From a virus: a stretch of DNA of 23,509 nucleotides. This document shows, in pieces, positions 13,509 to 20,683 of this stretch. Each line of letters starts with the position of its first letter. Position 1 is the stretch's first letter. The stretch is from the IMG/VR virus record IMGVR_UViG_3300032322_002143, positions 1-23,509 of that record, one strand, 5' to 3'. The position numbers were made by a program, and so were the translations under genes. The notes beneath the pieces are model-generated. The model was not told where the DNA came from. It saw nothing but the letters and a program-made list of their open reading frames with translations, and did not search any database.

Positions 13509-13660
13509 GCCTCTACCAGGAGGCCCGCCGTGACCTGGGCGTGGCCGGGTACTGCCTCCTGGCCTACCGCCGCCTCGAAGACAACGAGGAGGCCGAGGTC
13601 GGGGCGCTGCTAGAGGCCGAGTTCTTCCACATCGTCCGCGCCAACCTGTCGAAGATCTGA
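13191..13660 (+). CDS. Tail assembly chaperone, long -1 frameshift product (G-T type)
   Basis: If ribosomes slip -1 on the A_AAA_AAA heptamer (13496-13502), translation continues as TVSLYQEARRDLGVAG, then YCLLAYRRLEDNEEAEVGA and ends with RANLSKI, TGA at 13658-13660. The product is about 156 residues: 104 from the zero frame plus 52. This is the familiar lambda G/GT and Mu gp41/gp42 arrangement, where a minor fused protein binds the tape measure. The downstream frame is open, with a sensible coding composition, and stops eight bases before the tape measure ATG. An alternative is a separate 51-codon gene starting at GTG 13505, overlapping the stop as GTGA. Frameshifting is favoured by the perfect heptamer and the stem downstream. 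Confidence 0.8.
13496..13562 (+). promoter_or_regulatory. Programmed -1 frameshift signal: A7 slippery site plus 9-bp stem
   Basis: Seven A residues at 13496-13502 are read in the zero frame as GCA AAA AAA, a canonical A_AAA_AAA heptamer. Thirteen bases downstream, CCAGGAGGC (13516-13524) is perfectly complementary to GCCTCCTGG (13554-13562), allowing a 9-bp stem with a 29-base loop. A GAGG at 13485-13488 just upstream could act as a weak stimulatory Shine-Dalgarno-like element. A homopolymer A7 is exceptional in this GC-rich DNA. Spacer length is slightly longer than the usual 5-9 bases. Confidence 0.8.
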
Positions 13661-13668
13661 CCTAGCCC

Positions 13669-15525
13669 ATGTCCGTCAAGTTCGTCCTCAGCCTGCTGGA
13701 CCGCACCAGCGGCCCGGCCCTCGCGGCCACGGCGGCCCTGGCGCGCGTCCAGGGCAAGCTCCAGGCGCTCCAGGCGGCCACCGGCATCGACCTCGGCCGG
13801 CTGGTGCGCGGCAGCACGTCGAAGTCCCAGGGCGACCTGACGAACCTGGGCAGCGCGGCCAAGAGCGGGGCGGACGGCATCGCCAGCGGGGCCATGACCG
13901 CCAGCGCCGCCCTGGCCGGCATGGCCGCCGCCATCGGCGTCGCCGTCGTAGCCGGGGTGGGCCTCGCCGCCGTCGGTGGCAAGTACGCCGCCGACATGGC
14001 CGCCTTCCGCGGTCAGGCCGAGTTCGCGTTCAAGTTCATCACCGGCAGCCAGCAGAAGGCCGGCGAGGTGATGACGATGGCCGACGAACTCGCCCGCAGC
14101 ATGGGCGTCAAGACCACCGAGGTCACCGAGTCGATCCGCGAGCTGATGGCGGGCGGTTTCGACGCCGGCCAGTCCAAGGCCATCACGGCGGCCGTGGCTG
14201 ACATCCGGGCCATGAACCCGAAGGCCGACGTCAGCGCCATCTCCACGCAGATCGCCCAGATGAAGGGCGCCGGTCGCGTGCTCGCGGAAGACCTGAAGCC
14301 GCTGCTCAACGCAGGGATCAACGACGACATCTTTTACCAGGTGTTGCGCGAGATGACCGGTGAGAAGGATCAGGTCAAGCTCAAGAAAAAGATGGAGTCC
14401 GGCAAGGTCTCCAGCGAGCAGGGCATCGCCGCCATCCTCGAAACCGTCAAGCGCATGGGCGGCGGTGGGGCCCTCGGCGCCGTCGCCGCCGAGAAGGCGT
14501 CGGGCAGCGTGGCCGGCGCCATCGAGAACACGAAGGCGATGTTCGAGCGCCTGTTCATCGCCATCAACTCCGGAGCAGCGAGCCAGGCGATCATCGCCAT
14601 CGCCGGCAAGTTCGCCAACCTGTTCGACCCGGCGCAGCCGAGCGGGCAACGCCTGCTCGCCACCCTGAACAGGATCGCCGGGATGGTCGGGCGCATGTTC
14701 GAGCGCCTCGACCTCAACATGCTCATCGGCGGCCTGATGCTCGCGGTCGACGCCGTGGACAGCGTGGTGACCGCCCTGGCCCCGCTGGGCGAGGGCCTGC
14801 TGGCCGGTCTCAGCGAGGCAGGCGGCGCGGTCCTGGAGGTCGTCAACGCCGTCATCGGGTCCGGCGGCGCCGCCGGCAGTAGCAAGGACCTGGCCGAGTC
14901 TCTGCGCATGGTCGGCACAGCAGCCGGCTACTTCGTCGTCGGCGTCGGCACGGTCGTCGCCATGGCCGGGTGGCTGGCGGTCCAGATCGGCCGCGTGGCC
15001 GCCTTCGTCGGCGCCGCCGCGGGCGCCATCGGCGTTGCCCTCGTCGACGGCATCGGGGGCGGTCTGGACGCCGCGTGGCAGGGCCTCGTGACCCGCCTGG
15101 GCAAGCTGACCTCGCTGCTGCCGGACGTGGTGCGGAAGGTCCTCGGGATCGCGTCCCCGTCCAAGGTCATGATGCAGCTCGGCGGGTACACCGCCGAGGG
15201 CTTCTCGACGGGCGTGGAGCGCGGCGCCTCGCCACCGGGGGACATGGCCGGGCTGCTGACGGCAGGCCTCACCCCGGGCAGCCTGGGCGGCGCGGGCGAC
15301 CTGGCCGGGATGCTCGCCGCTCCGTCGCCGATGGGGGCCCTCCCGGGGGGCGCCGGGGCTGGCGGGGGCGCTGCCCCCTCCATCGCCCTCACCATCCAGG
15401 TGGACGCTTCGGGCCGGGACGACGCCCAGGAGATCGCCTCGCTGGCGGCCTCCCGAGGGCGCGAGATGCTCGTCTCGGTCTTCGAGCGCATGGCCCTCAC
15501 CTCCGGTGCCCAGGTGCCCACATGA
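13669..15525 (+). CDS. Tail tape measure protein
   Basis: This extended protein sets tail length and is ejected ahead of the DNA. It is 618 residues, Ala/Gly-rich and helical, opening with SVKFVLSLLDRTSGPALAAT, a common tape measure start. Hydrophobic helices lie at about 75-105 (SAALAGMAAAIGVAVVAGVG) and about 417-466 (YFVVGVGTVVAMAGWLAVQI), and could enter the host membrane. Residues about 100-200 form the conserved block with FRGQAEFAFKFITGSQQKAG and REMTG further on. Near 490-518 is the tape measure signature VLGIASPSKVMMQLGGYTAE. Using the roughly 0.15 nm per residue rule, the tail would be about 93 nm. Gene position after the chaperones is diagnostic. The stop overlaps the next ATG. Confidence 0.92.
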   Translation: MSVKFVLSLLDRTSGPALAATAALARVQGKLQALQAATGIDLGRLVRGSTSKSQGDLTNLGSAAKSGADGIASGAMTASAALAGMAAAIGVAVVAGVGLAAVGGKYAADMAAFRGQAEFAFKFITGSQQKAGEVMTMADELARSMGVKTTEVTESIRELMAGGFDAGQSKAITAAVADIRAMNPKADVSAISTQIAQMKGAGRVLAEDLKPLLNAGINDDIFYQVLREMTGEKDQVKLKKKMESGKVSSEQGIAAILETVKRMGGGGALGAVAAEKASGSVAGAIENTKAMFERLFIAINSGAASQAIIAIAGKFANLFDPAQPSGQRLLATLNRIAGMVGRMFERLDLNMLIGGLMLAVDAVDSVVTALAPLGEGLLAGLSEAGGAVLEVVNAVIGSGGAAGSSKDLAESLRMVGTAAGYFVVGVGTVVAMAGWLAVQIGRVAAFVGAAAGAIGVALVDGIGGGLDAAWQGLVTRLGKLTSLLPDVVRKVLGIASPSKVMMQLGGYTAEGFSTGVERGASPPGDMAGLLTAGLTPGSLGGAGDLAGMLAAPSPMGALPGGAGAGGGAAPSIALTIQVDASGRDDAQEIASLAASRGREMLVSVFERMALTSGAQVPT

Positions 15526-16109
15526 CGCAGCCGTTCTGGGACAACAACGAGGCCAACCCGACCGAGGTTTTTGGCACCGGCTGGGATTACCTCGTCCTGG
15601 GCGGCTACCAGGTCCCGGGTGTCCTGGAGGAGCCCCCCAAGGCCGAAGCGAGCCGCAAGGCCGACAAGAAAAACGGGCCCGGTCTCGATGGCGCCACCCT
15701 CACCTGGCAGGGCTACGAGCCGCCGGATGTGAGCTTCAAAATCCTCATCTGGAAACGGGACCAGTGGGAGGCCTGGCAGGACCTCTACCCGCTGATCCTC
15801 CCCCGACCCGGCAAGCCCCCCTCCGCGCCGTTCTCCGTGAGCCACCCTGCGCTCGCGATCCTGGGCATCACCGAGATCGCGATCACCAAGGTCAGCGCCC
15901 CCGAGCGAGCCAGCGTCCGGGGTGCCATGAGGATCAGCATCCAGGGCGTCCAGTGGGTGAAGCCCAAGCAGGTCGGGACCAGCACCCCCAAGGCGGCCAG
16001 CGCCGGTGTCCCGGCCACCGTCCACGACCAGAAGGGCGGGTACACCCCCGCCGTCGTCGGACCGCCCGCGCCGCCGCAGCCGCCGTCGAAATTCAACGTC
16101 ACCCCATGA
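15522..16109 (+). CDS. Tail/baseplate hub-associated protein, 195 aa
   Basis: The ATG at 15522 overlaps the tape measure stop (ATGA); the open frame upstream is shadow. Residues about 50-140 contain LTWQGYEPPDVSFKILIWKR, WQDLYPLI, APFSVSHPALAILGITEIAI and RISIQGVQW, a pattern seen in phage proteins that connect the tube end or tape measure to the baseplate hub. The C-terminal 40 residues are Pro/Ala-rich and disordered. Position corresponds to Mu gp43 or the P2 gpX/LysM-type gene, but I see neither a DNA circularisation signature nor a LysM fold, so the exact family is uncertain. Confidence 0.75.
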   Translation: MTQPFWDNNEANPTEVFGTGWDYLVLGGYQVPGVLEEPPKAEASRKADKKNGPGLDGATLTWQGYEPPDVSFKILIWKRDQWEAWQDLYPLILPRPGKPPSAPFSVSHPALAILGITEIAITKVSAPERASVRGAMRISIQGVQWVKPKQVGTSTPKAASAGVPATVHDQKGGYTPAVVGPPAPPQPPSKFNVTP

Positions 16110-16762
16110 GCAGCTTCGCCGCCCTCAACGGTCGCCCGGTCCTGTCCGGGTCCGTCGTCCTGCCCTTCGCCGGGGTCTGGACGGCCGGGCTGGTGGTCGA
16201 CGCCGCCGTGGCCCCCACGGGCGCCGCCACGCTCACCCTGGACGAGGGCGCGGTCACCCTGGCCGGCACGCTGGTCCGGTCCCGCGAGGCGTTCGGTCGG
16301 GTCGAGGTCCTCATGGTGGGCGGCGCCGGGGGGCTCTGGCGGCAGGTCCCCGGGCGCCACTACCGGAGCACGCCGGCCAGCATGGTCTGGTCGGACATCC
16401 TCAGCGCATGCGGCGAGACCCCCAGCGGGGGCTCCTCGGCGCAGCTCGGGGGGCAGCTCGCCCAGTGGACCCGGATCCGCAGCAGCGGCGCCGACGCCCT
16501 CACCCGCCTCGCCGACGCCCTGGGCGGGGTCTGGCGGGTGGAGCTCGACGGCACGACCCGGCTCCTCGACCCGGCGGCCACCGAGGCCGGCAAGGCCACC
16601 ACCGGGGCCCAGATCGCCGACTGCCCCGCGGAGGCCTCGGCGCTGTGGGCCCTGGACACCCACGCCCTTCTTCCCGGGCAACTCCTCGCCGGACGCCGGG
16701 TCCGGGACCTCGAGCACCAGATCGCCGCCCAGGGGATCCGCACCAAGGTTTGGTATGGCTGA
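16106..16762 (+). CDS. Baseplate hub protein, Mu gp44/late-control-D-like (218 aa)
   Basis: The ATG at 16106 overlaps the previous stop. The N-terminal ~90 residues are beta-rich and resemble the first hub domain (SFAALNGRPVLSGSVVLPFA; LTLDEGAVTLAGTLV). Residues about 87-160 read HYRSTPASMVWSDILSACGE and then RIRSSGADALTRLADALGGV followed by WRVELDGTTRLLDP, matching the central domain of gpD/gp44/T4 gp27-type hubs. At 218 residues it is shorter than typical hub proteins (about 350), so part of the hub may be supplied by the neighbouring genes. It lies directly before the spike gene, as in Mu. The last 8 bases overlap the spike start. Confidence 0.8.
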   Translation: MSSFAALNGRPVLSGSVVLPFAGVWTAGLVVDAAVAPTGAATLTLDEGAVTLAGTLVRSREAFGRVEVLMVGGAGGLWRQVPGRHYRSTPASMVWSDILSACGETPSGGSSAQLGGQLAQWTRIRSSGADALTRLADALGGVWRVELDGTTRLLDPAATEAGKATTGAQIADCPAEASALWALDTHALLPGQLLAGRRVRDLEHQIAAQGIRTKVWYG

Positions 16763-17243
16763 CCTCGACCGACTTCGCGGAGCCCTCTCGGCCCTCGTCC
16801 AGCAGCTCACCGGGCACACCGACTACCACGCCGTGTACCTCGCCGAGGTGCGCGGGCAGAACACCGACTTCACGGTCGAACTGCGCCCGGAGAGCCCCAA
16901 ACTCGGCGACTTCTCCCGGGTGACGCTGCGGGGTCTCCCCGGCGTCCAGGTCCGGGTCAGGCAGGGCGCCCGGGTGCTGCTCGGCTTCGAGAACGGCGAC
17001 CCGGCCCGGCCCTACGCCGCTCTGTTCAGCGCCGACAGCCTGCAAGAGATCGTCGTCACCGCCGAGACCAAGATCGTCCTCAAGTCGCCGTCCACCATCG
17101 TCGCCCAGACGGAGAGCAACGCGCGCCGGGTCGCTCGCATGGGTGACCTCGTGAAGATGACCTTTGTGAACGGTGCGCCCGGCACGCCCAACGAGGCGGT
17201 GGGCTACATCCTGGATGGCGCCCAGAAACTGAGCACCGAATGA
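16755..17243 (+). CDS. Baseplate spike protein, gpV/Mu gp45-like
   Basis: The spike pierces the outer membrane when the sheath contracts. Residues about 20-92 form an OB-fold: HAVYLAEVRGQNTDFTVELR, VTLRGLPGVQVRVRQGARVL and LLGFENGDPARPYAALF, the last being diagnostic for this family. Residues 97-125 are repeated short strands (EIVVTAETKIVLKSPSTIVA) of the triple-stranded beta-helix. The final part (ARRVARMGDLVKM and the closing GYILDGAQKLSTE) resembles PAAR-like tips. The length of 162 is slightly shorter than Mu gp45, so the needle is short. A Gram-negative target is consistent with such a spike. Confidence 0.9.
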   Translation: MADLDRLRGALSALVQQLTGHTDYHAVYLAEVRGQNTDFTVELRPESPKLGDFSRVTLRGLPGVQVRVRQGARVLLGFENGDPARPYAALFSADSLQEIVVTAETKIVLKSPSTIVAQTESNARRVARMGDLVKMTFVNGAPGTPNEAVGYILDGAQKLSTE

Positions 17244-17728
17244 TCTCCTACAAGGGGAAGCTTTCGATCCTCGTGGCGCTGCCGCTGTTCGGTCAACTCG
17301 TCGCCACCCTGGACATCCCCGGGCTCCAAGCCGAGGCCAATGCGCTGCTGGCCGCCACGGTGACCTTCACGCCGCCCAGCATCATCGGCATCGGCGCGAT
17401 TGCCGCTGCCGTTGTCGCCGCGATCCAGGCCGGGTTCCAGCCACCGGTCTTCGACTTCAAGGCGAACCTCCTGGTCAAGCTCGGATTGCTCAAGGCGAAG
17501 CTGGAACTGATCCTCAAGCTCTCCGACTTGCTCGCCGGCGGCAGCGTCCGCCTCTACGAATACGACGGCGCGTCTTCCGGGTTTGGCGGCCAGCTAGGCG
17601 CCACCCTGGGCGGGCCTGAGCCCGACGGCGGCATCCCGCCAGCACAACAGGTCTTCGCCGTGATCCTCGTCGCCGACGCTGGCACGGGCGGAGAAGTCAC
17701 CCTCAAGGCGATACGAAGCGGAGCCTGA
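17240..17728 (+). CDS. Unknown hydrophobic/helical baseplate-operon protein, 162 aa
   Basis: The ATG overlaps the spike stop (ATGA). Residues about 40-72 are hydrophobic (TPPSIIGIGAIAAAVVAAIQ), and 73-100 form an amphipathic Leu/Lys helix (ANLLVKLGLLKAKLELILKL). The C-terminal half is more beta-like (VRLYEYDGASSGFGGQLGAT and QQVFAVILVADAG). I do not recognise the family. A protein placed between spike and fibre-like genes with both hydrophobic helix and soluble domain may be a baseplate component or act at the host membrane during entry. Alternatives such as a holin are unlikely because there is only one such segment. Confidence 0.75.
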   Translation: MISYKGKLSILVALPLFGQLVATLDIPGLQAEANALLAATVTFTPPSIIGIGAIAAAVVAAIQAGFQPPVFDFKANLLVKLGLLKAKLELILKLSDLLAGGSVRLYEYDGASSGFGGQLGATLGGPEPDGGIPPAQQVFAVILVADAGTGGEVTLKAIRSGA

Positions 17729-17731
17729 TCC

Positions 17732-18574
17732 ATGCCCCAGAACATCACCGACGTCGATGCGTTCACGTCCCCCGCCACGTCCCCCGCCGACGGCGACAAC
17801 CGCAACGCCTCCAGCGTGCTCACGCCGTTTCAGACGCTCGCCAACCGGACGAGGTTTCTCTACAACATCCTGACCAGTACCGGCGTGCTCAAGTTCAGGA
17901 CGGTCTCCGGGAGCGTGCCGCTCAAGGCGTTGACCGGCATGGCGGACGGCGACATCGCCGTGATATCGAGCGTGAGCACGCTCGGGATCTATCGGTTTCG
18001 CCTCGGCTCCACGCTGCCGGCGGACGTCGCCCGCGTGGGCTACAACGCCAACGACGCCACCGGCTCCTGGGAGAACGTTGGCGTCAGTTCCCTCATCTTC
18101 CTCGGAGGCGTCAGCGGAACCGTCGTCCAGTGGAATCCGAGCAGCGTGGCCGTACCCAACCGGATCGTCGGCGTCACCACCCTGGCGGAGACCTCCCCGG
18201 CCAACCGAGACGTGGTGGCCACCGGCGGCTGGGACGACCTCAGCGTCACGGTGTCCACCCCCGTGGCGCTCGTGATCGGCGACCTGGTGCTGGTCGAGGC
18301 GGACGGGTCGATTACCAACACGTCCACGGCCACGTTTGCCTTTGCTCGGGTGGCCTCGGTCGACCCGTCCCTGGCCGTCGCCGCCGTCGCCGGGTCGAAG
18401 CGCGAGGCGAACATCTCCACGGCGGGGAACTTCGTGCCGGTGCATTGCGCCGGGACGTTCGTCGCGGCGGCGGCGGGCTTTCACGACTTCAAGATCCAGG
18501 TGCAAGGCCCCAGTGGCGAGACGATCCGTATGCGCGCCGACAGGTTCATGCGGATCACCATCGTGCGCCCGTAA
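17732..18574 (+). CDS. Tail fibre-like/virion protein with ITD-DAFTSP N-terminus (280 aa)
   Basis: The N-terminus PQNITDVDAFTSPATSPADG followed by SSVLTPFQTLANRTRFLYN matches a motif found at the start of many phage tail proteins and fibres, in which this segment anchors to the virion. The rest is beta-rich: LKFRTVSGSVPLKALTGMAD, TLGIYRFRLGS, FLGGVSGTVVQWN, and two short repeated beta units, ending VPVHCAGTFVAAAAGFHDFK and MRITIVRP. No enzymatic motif is seen. GGAG at 17720-17723 is the ribosome binding site. It precedes a hairpin and a lipoprotein gene, so the operon may have an internal punctuation here. Confidence 0.75.
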   Translation: MPQNITDVDAFTSPATSPADGDNRNASSVLTPFQTLANRTRFLYNILTSTGVLKFRTVSGSVPLKALTGMADGDIAVISSVSTLGIYRFRLGSTLPADVARVGYNANDATGSWENVGVSSLIFLGGVSGTVVQWNPSSVAVPNRIVGVTTLAETSPANRDVVATGGWDDLSVTVSTPVALVIGDLVLVEADGSITNTSTATFAFARVASVDPSLAVAAVAGSKREANISTAGNFVPVHCAGTFVAAAAGFHDFKIQVQGPSGETIRMRADRFMRITIVRP

Positions 18575-18583
18575 GGGTCGCAC
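18563..18583 (+). terminator. GC-rich hairpin with GUAA tetraloop at a gene end
   Basis: GTGCGCCC (18563-18570), loop GTAA (18571-18574, a GNRA tetraloop and also containing the stop codon TAA), then GGGTCGCAC (18575-18583) pair with one bulged T. The stem is strong, but no U-tract follows, so intrinsic termination may be weak. It could alternatively stabilise mRNA 3' ends or separate the lipoprotein gene from the structural operon. Confidence 0.4.
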
Positions 18584-18612
18584 TGGCGTAAACCCTCCGG
18601 TACGTTTGCTCC

Positions 18613-19101
18613 ATGCGACTCCTTCTCGCCTTTCCGCTTCTTCTCCTCGCCGCCTGCTGCAAGCGCCCCGCCCCCCAGGGGGAACCACCAGCAGCGAGCG
18701 TCCAGGCACCAGCGCGGCCCGTCGTGGCTCCGGTGGCCTACAAGGAACACGGGGCCGCCTGCATCCCCATCGTGACGCAGGACAACGACTGCGCCGTCTC
18801 TGTCCCCGCTGGCACCACGGATGAACAGGTGGCGGCGCTGGGCCGGTGGCTCGGCGCCAAGAGGCCCAAGGGCTCCTGGCGGATCTTTGATGACGCCACC
18901 CACGTCGACGCCGTGGCGAGCTACCTCCAGGCTCCGGCGAAGGGGAAACTCACGAGGGAGCAGGACGCCTGGATGGACGCCCACTACCTCGCCTGGATCT
19001 ACCGGGGGTTCAGCCCGACGCAGAAGCGTGACGTGGGCAAGGTCGAGTTCCGACGCGACAACCCGGTCACGCAGAAGCGCACGCCCATCGTCGAGTTCTG
19101 A
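18613..19101 (+). CDS. Putative lipoprotein (162 aa), moron-like insertion in the baseplate cluster
   Basis: The N-terminus MRLLLAFPLLLLAACCK is a classic lipoprotein signal: basic start, Leu-rich core, lipobox LAAC with modified Cys15. After a Pro/Ala-rich linker (about 17-45) a soluble domain follows: HGAACIPIVTQDNDCAVSVP with two further Cys residues that could form a disulfide, LGRWLGAKRPKGSWRIFDDA, and a C-terminal ARG/LYS-rich end. It would be anchored in the periplasmic face of a Gram-negative envelope. No homologous function is recognised; superinfection exclusion, lysis assistance or host conversion are options. It is separated from the previous gene by the hairpin and 38 bases, and lacks a good Shine-Dalgarno sequence. 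The other genes here encode cytosolic virion parts. Confidence 0.8.
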   Translation: MRLLLAFPLLLLAACCKRPAPQGEPPAASVQAPARPVVAPVAYKEHGAACIPIVTQDNDCAVSVPAGTTDEQVAALGRWLGAKRPKGSWRIFDDATHVDAVASYLQAPAKGKLTREQDAWMDAHYLAWIYRGFSPTQKRDVGKVEFRRDNPVTQKRTPIVEF

Positions 19102-19189
19102 AGCGACACCGCGCACGCCGCCCCTTCGCCGCGTCGCCACCACCACGCACTGCCGCGCCTGAGCCCCTGGCCCTGGCGCCGGGAGCCCC

Positions 19190-19573
19190 ATGCCTTTCGG
19201 CACCGACATCTCCACCTTCCCGGACCTGGACCCGGCCTTCACGGTCATCTCCGGGCCCCGGGTCGTGATCGAGGCGCTCGCGCGCCGGCTCACCACCCCG
19301 CGAGGATCGCTAGTGAGCGACCCCGACTACGGGTTCGACCTCCGGCAGCTCCTGCACCTCGACACCACCCCCCAGGACGAGGGGCGCCTGCTGGCGCAGA
19401 TGCAGGCCCAGATCGAGGCAGACGAGCGGGTGCTGGGCGCCAGCGTGCGCTTCGTCCGATCCGCCGGGGACACGCTCCGCGTCGTCGTGAGGTTCCGCAC
19501 CCTCGACGGGCCCTTCGCCTTCACCCTCGCCGTGGCTGACGCCGGCGCCGCCATCCTCCCCGGGGAGACCTGA
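19190..19573 (+). CDS. Baseplate wedge protein, gp25/Mu gp46-like
   Basis: The 127-residue protein contains GSLVSDPDYGFDLRQLLHLD at 39-58, the characteristic 'G.l..dp.YG.dLr..l' of the gp25/gpW/Mu gp46 family, then a helix (LLAQMQAQIEADERVLGASV) and two strands (LRVVVRFRTLDGPFAFTLAV). This fits the T4 gp25 lysozyme-like fold that initiates sheath assembly on the baseplate. The gene begins a second baseplate block after the lipoprotein insertion. Its stop overlaps the J-like gene as TGATG. The 88 bases before the gene show no Shine-Dalgarno or promoter I could recognise. Confidence 0.88.
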   Translation: MPFGTDISTFPDLDPAFTVISGPRVVIEALARRLTTPRGSLVSDPDYGFDLRQLLHLDTTPQDEGRLLAQMQAQIEADERVLGASVRFVRSAGDTLRVVVRFRTLDGPFAFTLAVADAGAAILPGET

Positions 19574-20682
19574 TGCCCACCCTCTCGCTCTCGGATCTGA
19601 TCGTCCCCGCCACCAAGGAAGAGGCGCTCCTGACGCTCCTCGGCCTCCTGGAGTCCGCCGGCTTCGAGGCCACGAGCTGGCAGGCCGGCAGCGTGCCCCG
19701 GACGCTTGTGGAAGGGGAGGCCGAGGCCTATGCGGACGCCTCCGAACTGATCTCCCTGATCGCTCGCAGCGGCCTTGTGGACCTGGCGGAGGGGGGCTGG
19801 CTGACGCTCCTGGGACAGGACATCTACGGCCTCCCTCGGCTGTCGGCGGTGCAGACGAAAGGCACCTTCCGGTTGACCGACGCGGGCGGCGGGCCCCACA
19901 CCTTCACCGCCGGCTCGCTGATCGTCACCGACGCGAACGGCCTGAGGTTTCGCAACGCCGCTGGGGGCACCCTCACCCTCAACGGCACCCTGGATGTGGT
20001 GTTCGAGGCGGAGGCCACGGGGGCCAAGTACAACCTCGTCACCAACGCTTCGCTGGAGCTGCTCACCTCGCTGGCGACCGTCACGGTCACCAACCCGGGC
20101 GGCGTCGACGGCTGGATTACCCAGCAGGGCGCCGACGAGGAGAGCGACGCGAACTACCGCACCCGGCTCAAGGCCCGCTGGCCCGGGACGACCTACATGC
20201 TCTCGACAAAGGCGACCTACGAGGCCGCCGCGCGCACGGCGAGCGCCGAGGTCACCAAGGTCAAGGTCTTCCCCAACAACCCCTCTCCCGGCCAGGTCAA
20301 GATCGTGCTGGCCGGGAGCGCCGGGGCGGTCAGCGGCGCGGCCATCACGGCGGTTGAGGCTTACATCGAGGACCGCCTGCCGCTGTGCGTAAACGCCACC
20401 GTTGCGAGCGCCGAGGTGCTCATCCTGCTGGTGCAGGCGCAACTCCAGTGTGAGGCCGCCTACGTCGACACGGTGAAGCCCCAGGCGGAAGCCAAACTCG
20501 CCGAGTTCCAGGCGTCCCTGGCCATCGGCGGCGCGGTCTACCGGTCCGCGCTGATCGAGGCGCTCATGGCGCCCACGGGGATGGTCAACACGGTCCTGTC
20601 GATCCCCGACATCAACGCGATCCTCACCAACACGCAGATCGCCGTGTTTGTCCCGAACCTGACGGTCCTGGCGGTGTCCTGA
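19573..20682 (+). CDS. Baseplate J-like wedge protein (Mu gp47-like)
   Basis: This 369-residue protein is a wedge subunit of the contractile baseplate. Typical features: N-terminal helices ALLTLLGLLESAGFEATSWQ, DLAEGGWLTLLGQDIYGLPR at about 74-93, the beta domain GTFRLTDAGGGPHTFTAGSL and the J-family signature ADEESDANYRTRLKARWPG at about 186-204. The C-terminus (IPDINAILTNTQIAVFVPN) is also family-like. Length matches Mu gp47. It lies between gp25-like and gpI-like genes, the standard wedge order. Confidence 0.92.
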   Translation: MPTLSLSDLIVPATKEEALLTLLGLLESAGFEATSWQAGSVPRTLVEGEAEAYADASELISLIARSGLVDLAEGGWLTLLGQDIYGLPRLSAVQTKGTFRLTDAGGGPHTFTAGSLIVTDANGLRFRNAAGGTLTLNGTLDVVFEAEATGAKYNLVTNASLELLTSLATVTVTNPGGVDGWITQQGADEESDANYRTRLKARWPGTTYMLSTKATYEAAARTASAEVTKVKVFPNNPSPGQVKIVLAGSAGAVSGAAITAVEAYIEDRLPLCVNATVASAEVLILLVQAQLQCEAAYVDTVKPQAEAKLAEFQASLAIGGAVYRSALIEALMAPTGMVNTVLSIPDINAILTNTQIAVFVPNLTVLAVS

Positions 20683-20683
20683 G

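Noticed and set aside
13505-13660. A free-standing 51-codon gene starting at GTG 13505
   Set aside because: It is possible (GTGA overlap) but less likely than -1 frameshifting, because the A7 heptamer is in perfect phase and a stem lies downstream; it is kept only as an alternative in the chaperone entry.
17240-17728. Holin
   Set aside because: There is only one substantial hydrophobic segment, the C-terminal half is long and soluble, and no endolysin is adjacent; the position is within the baseplate cluster.
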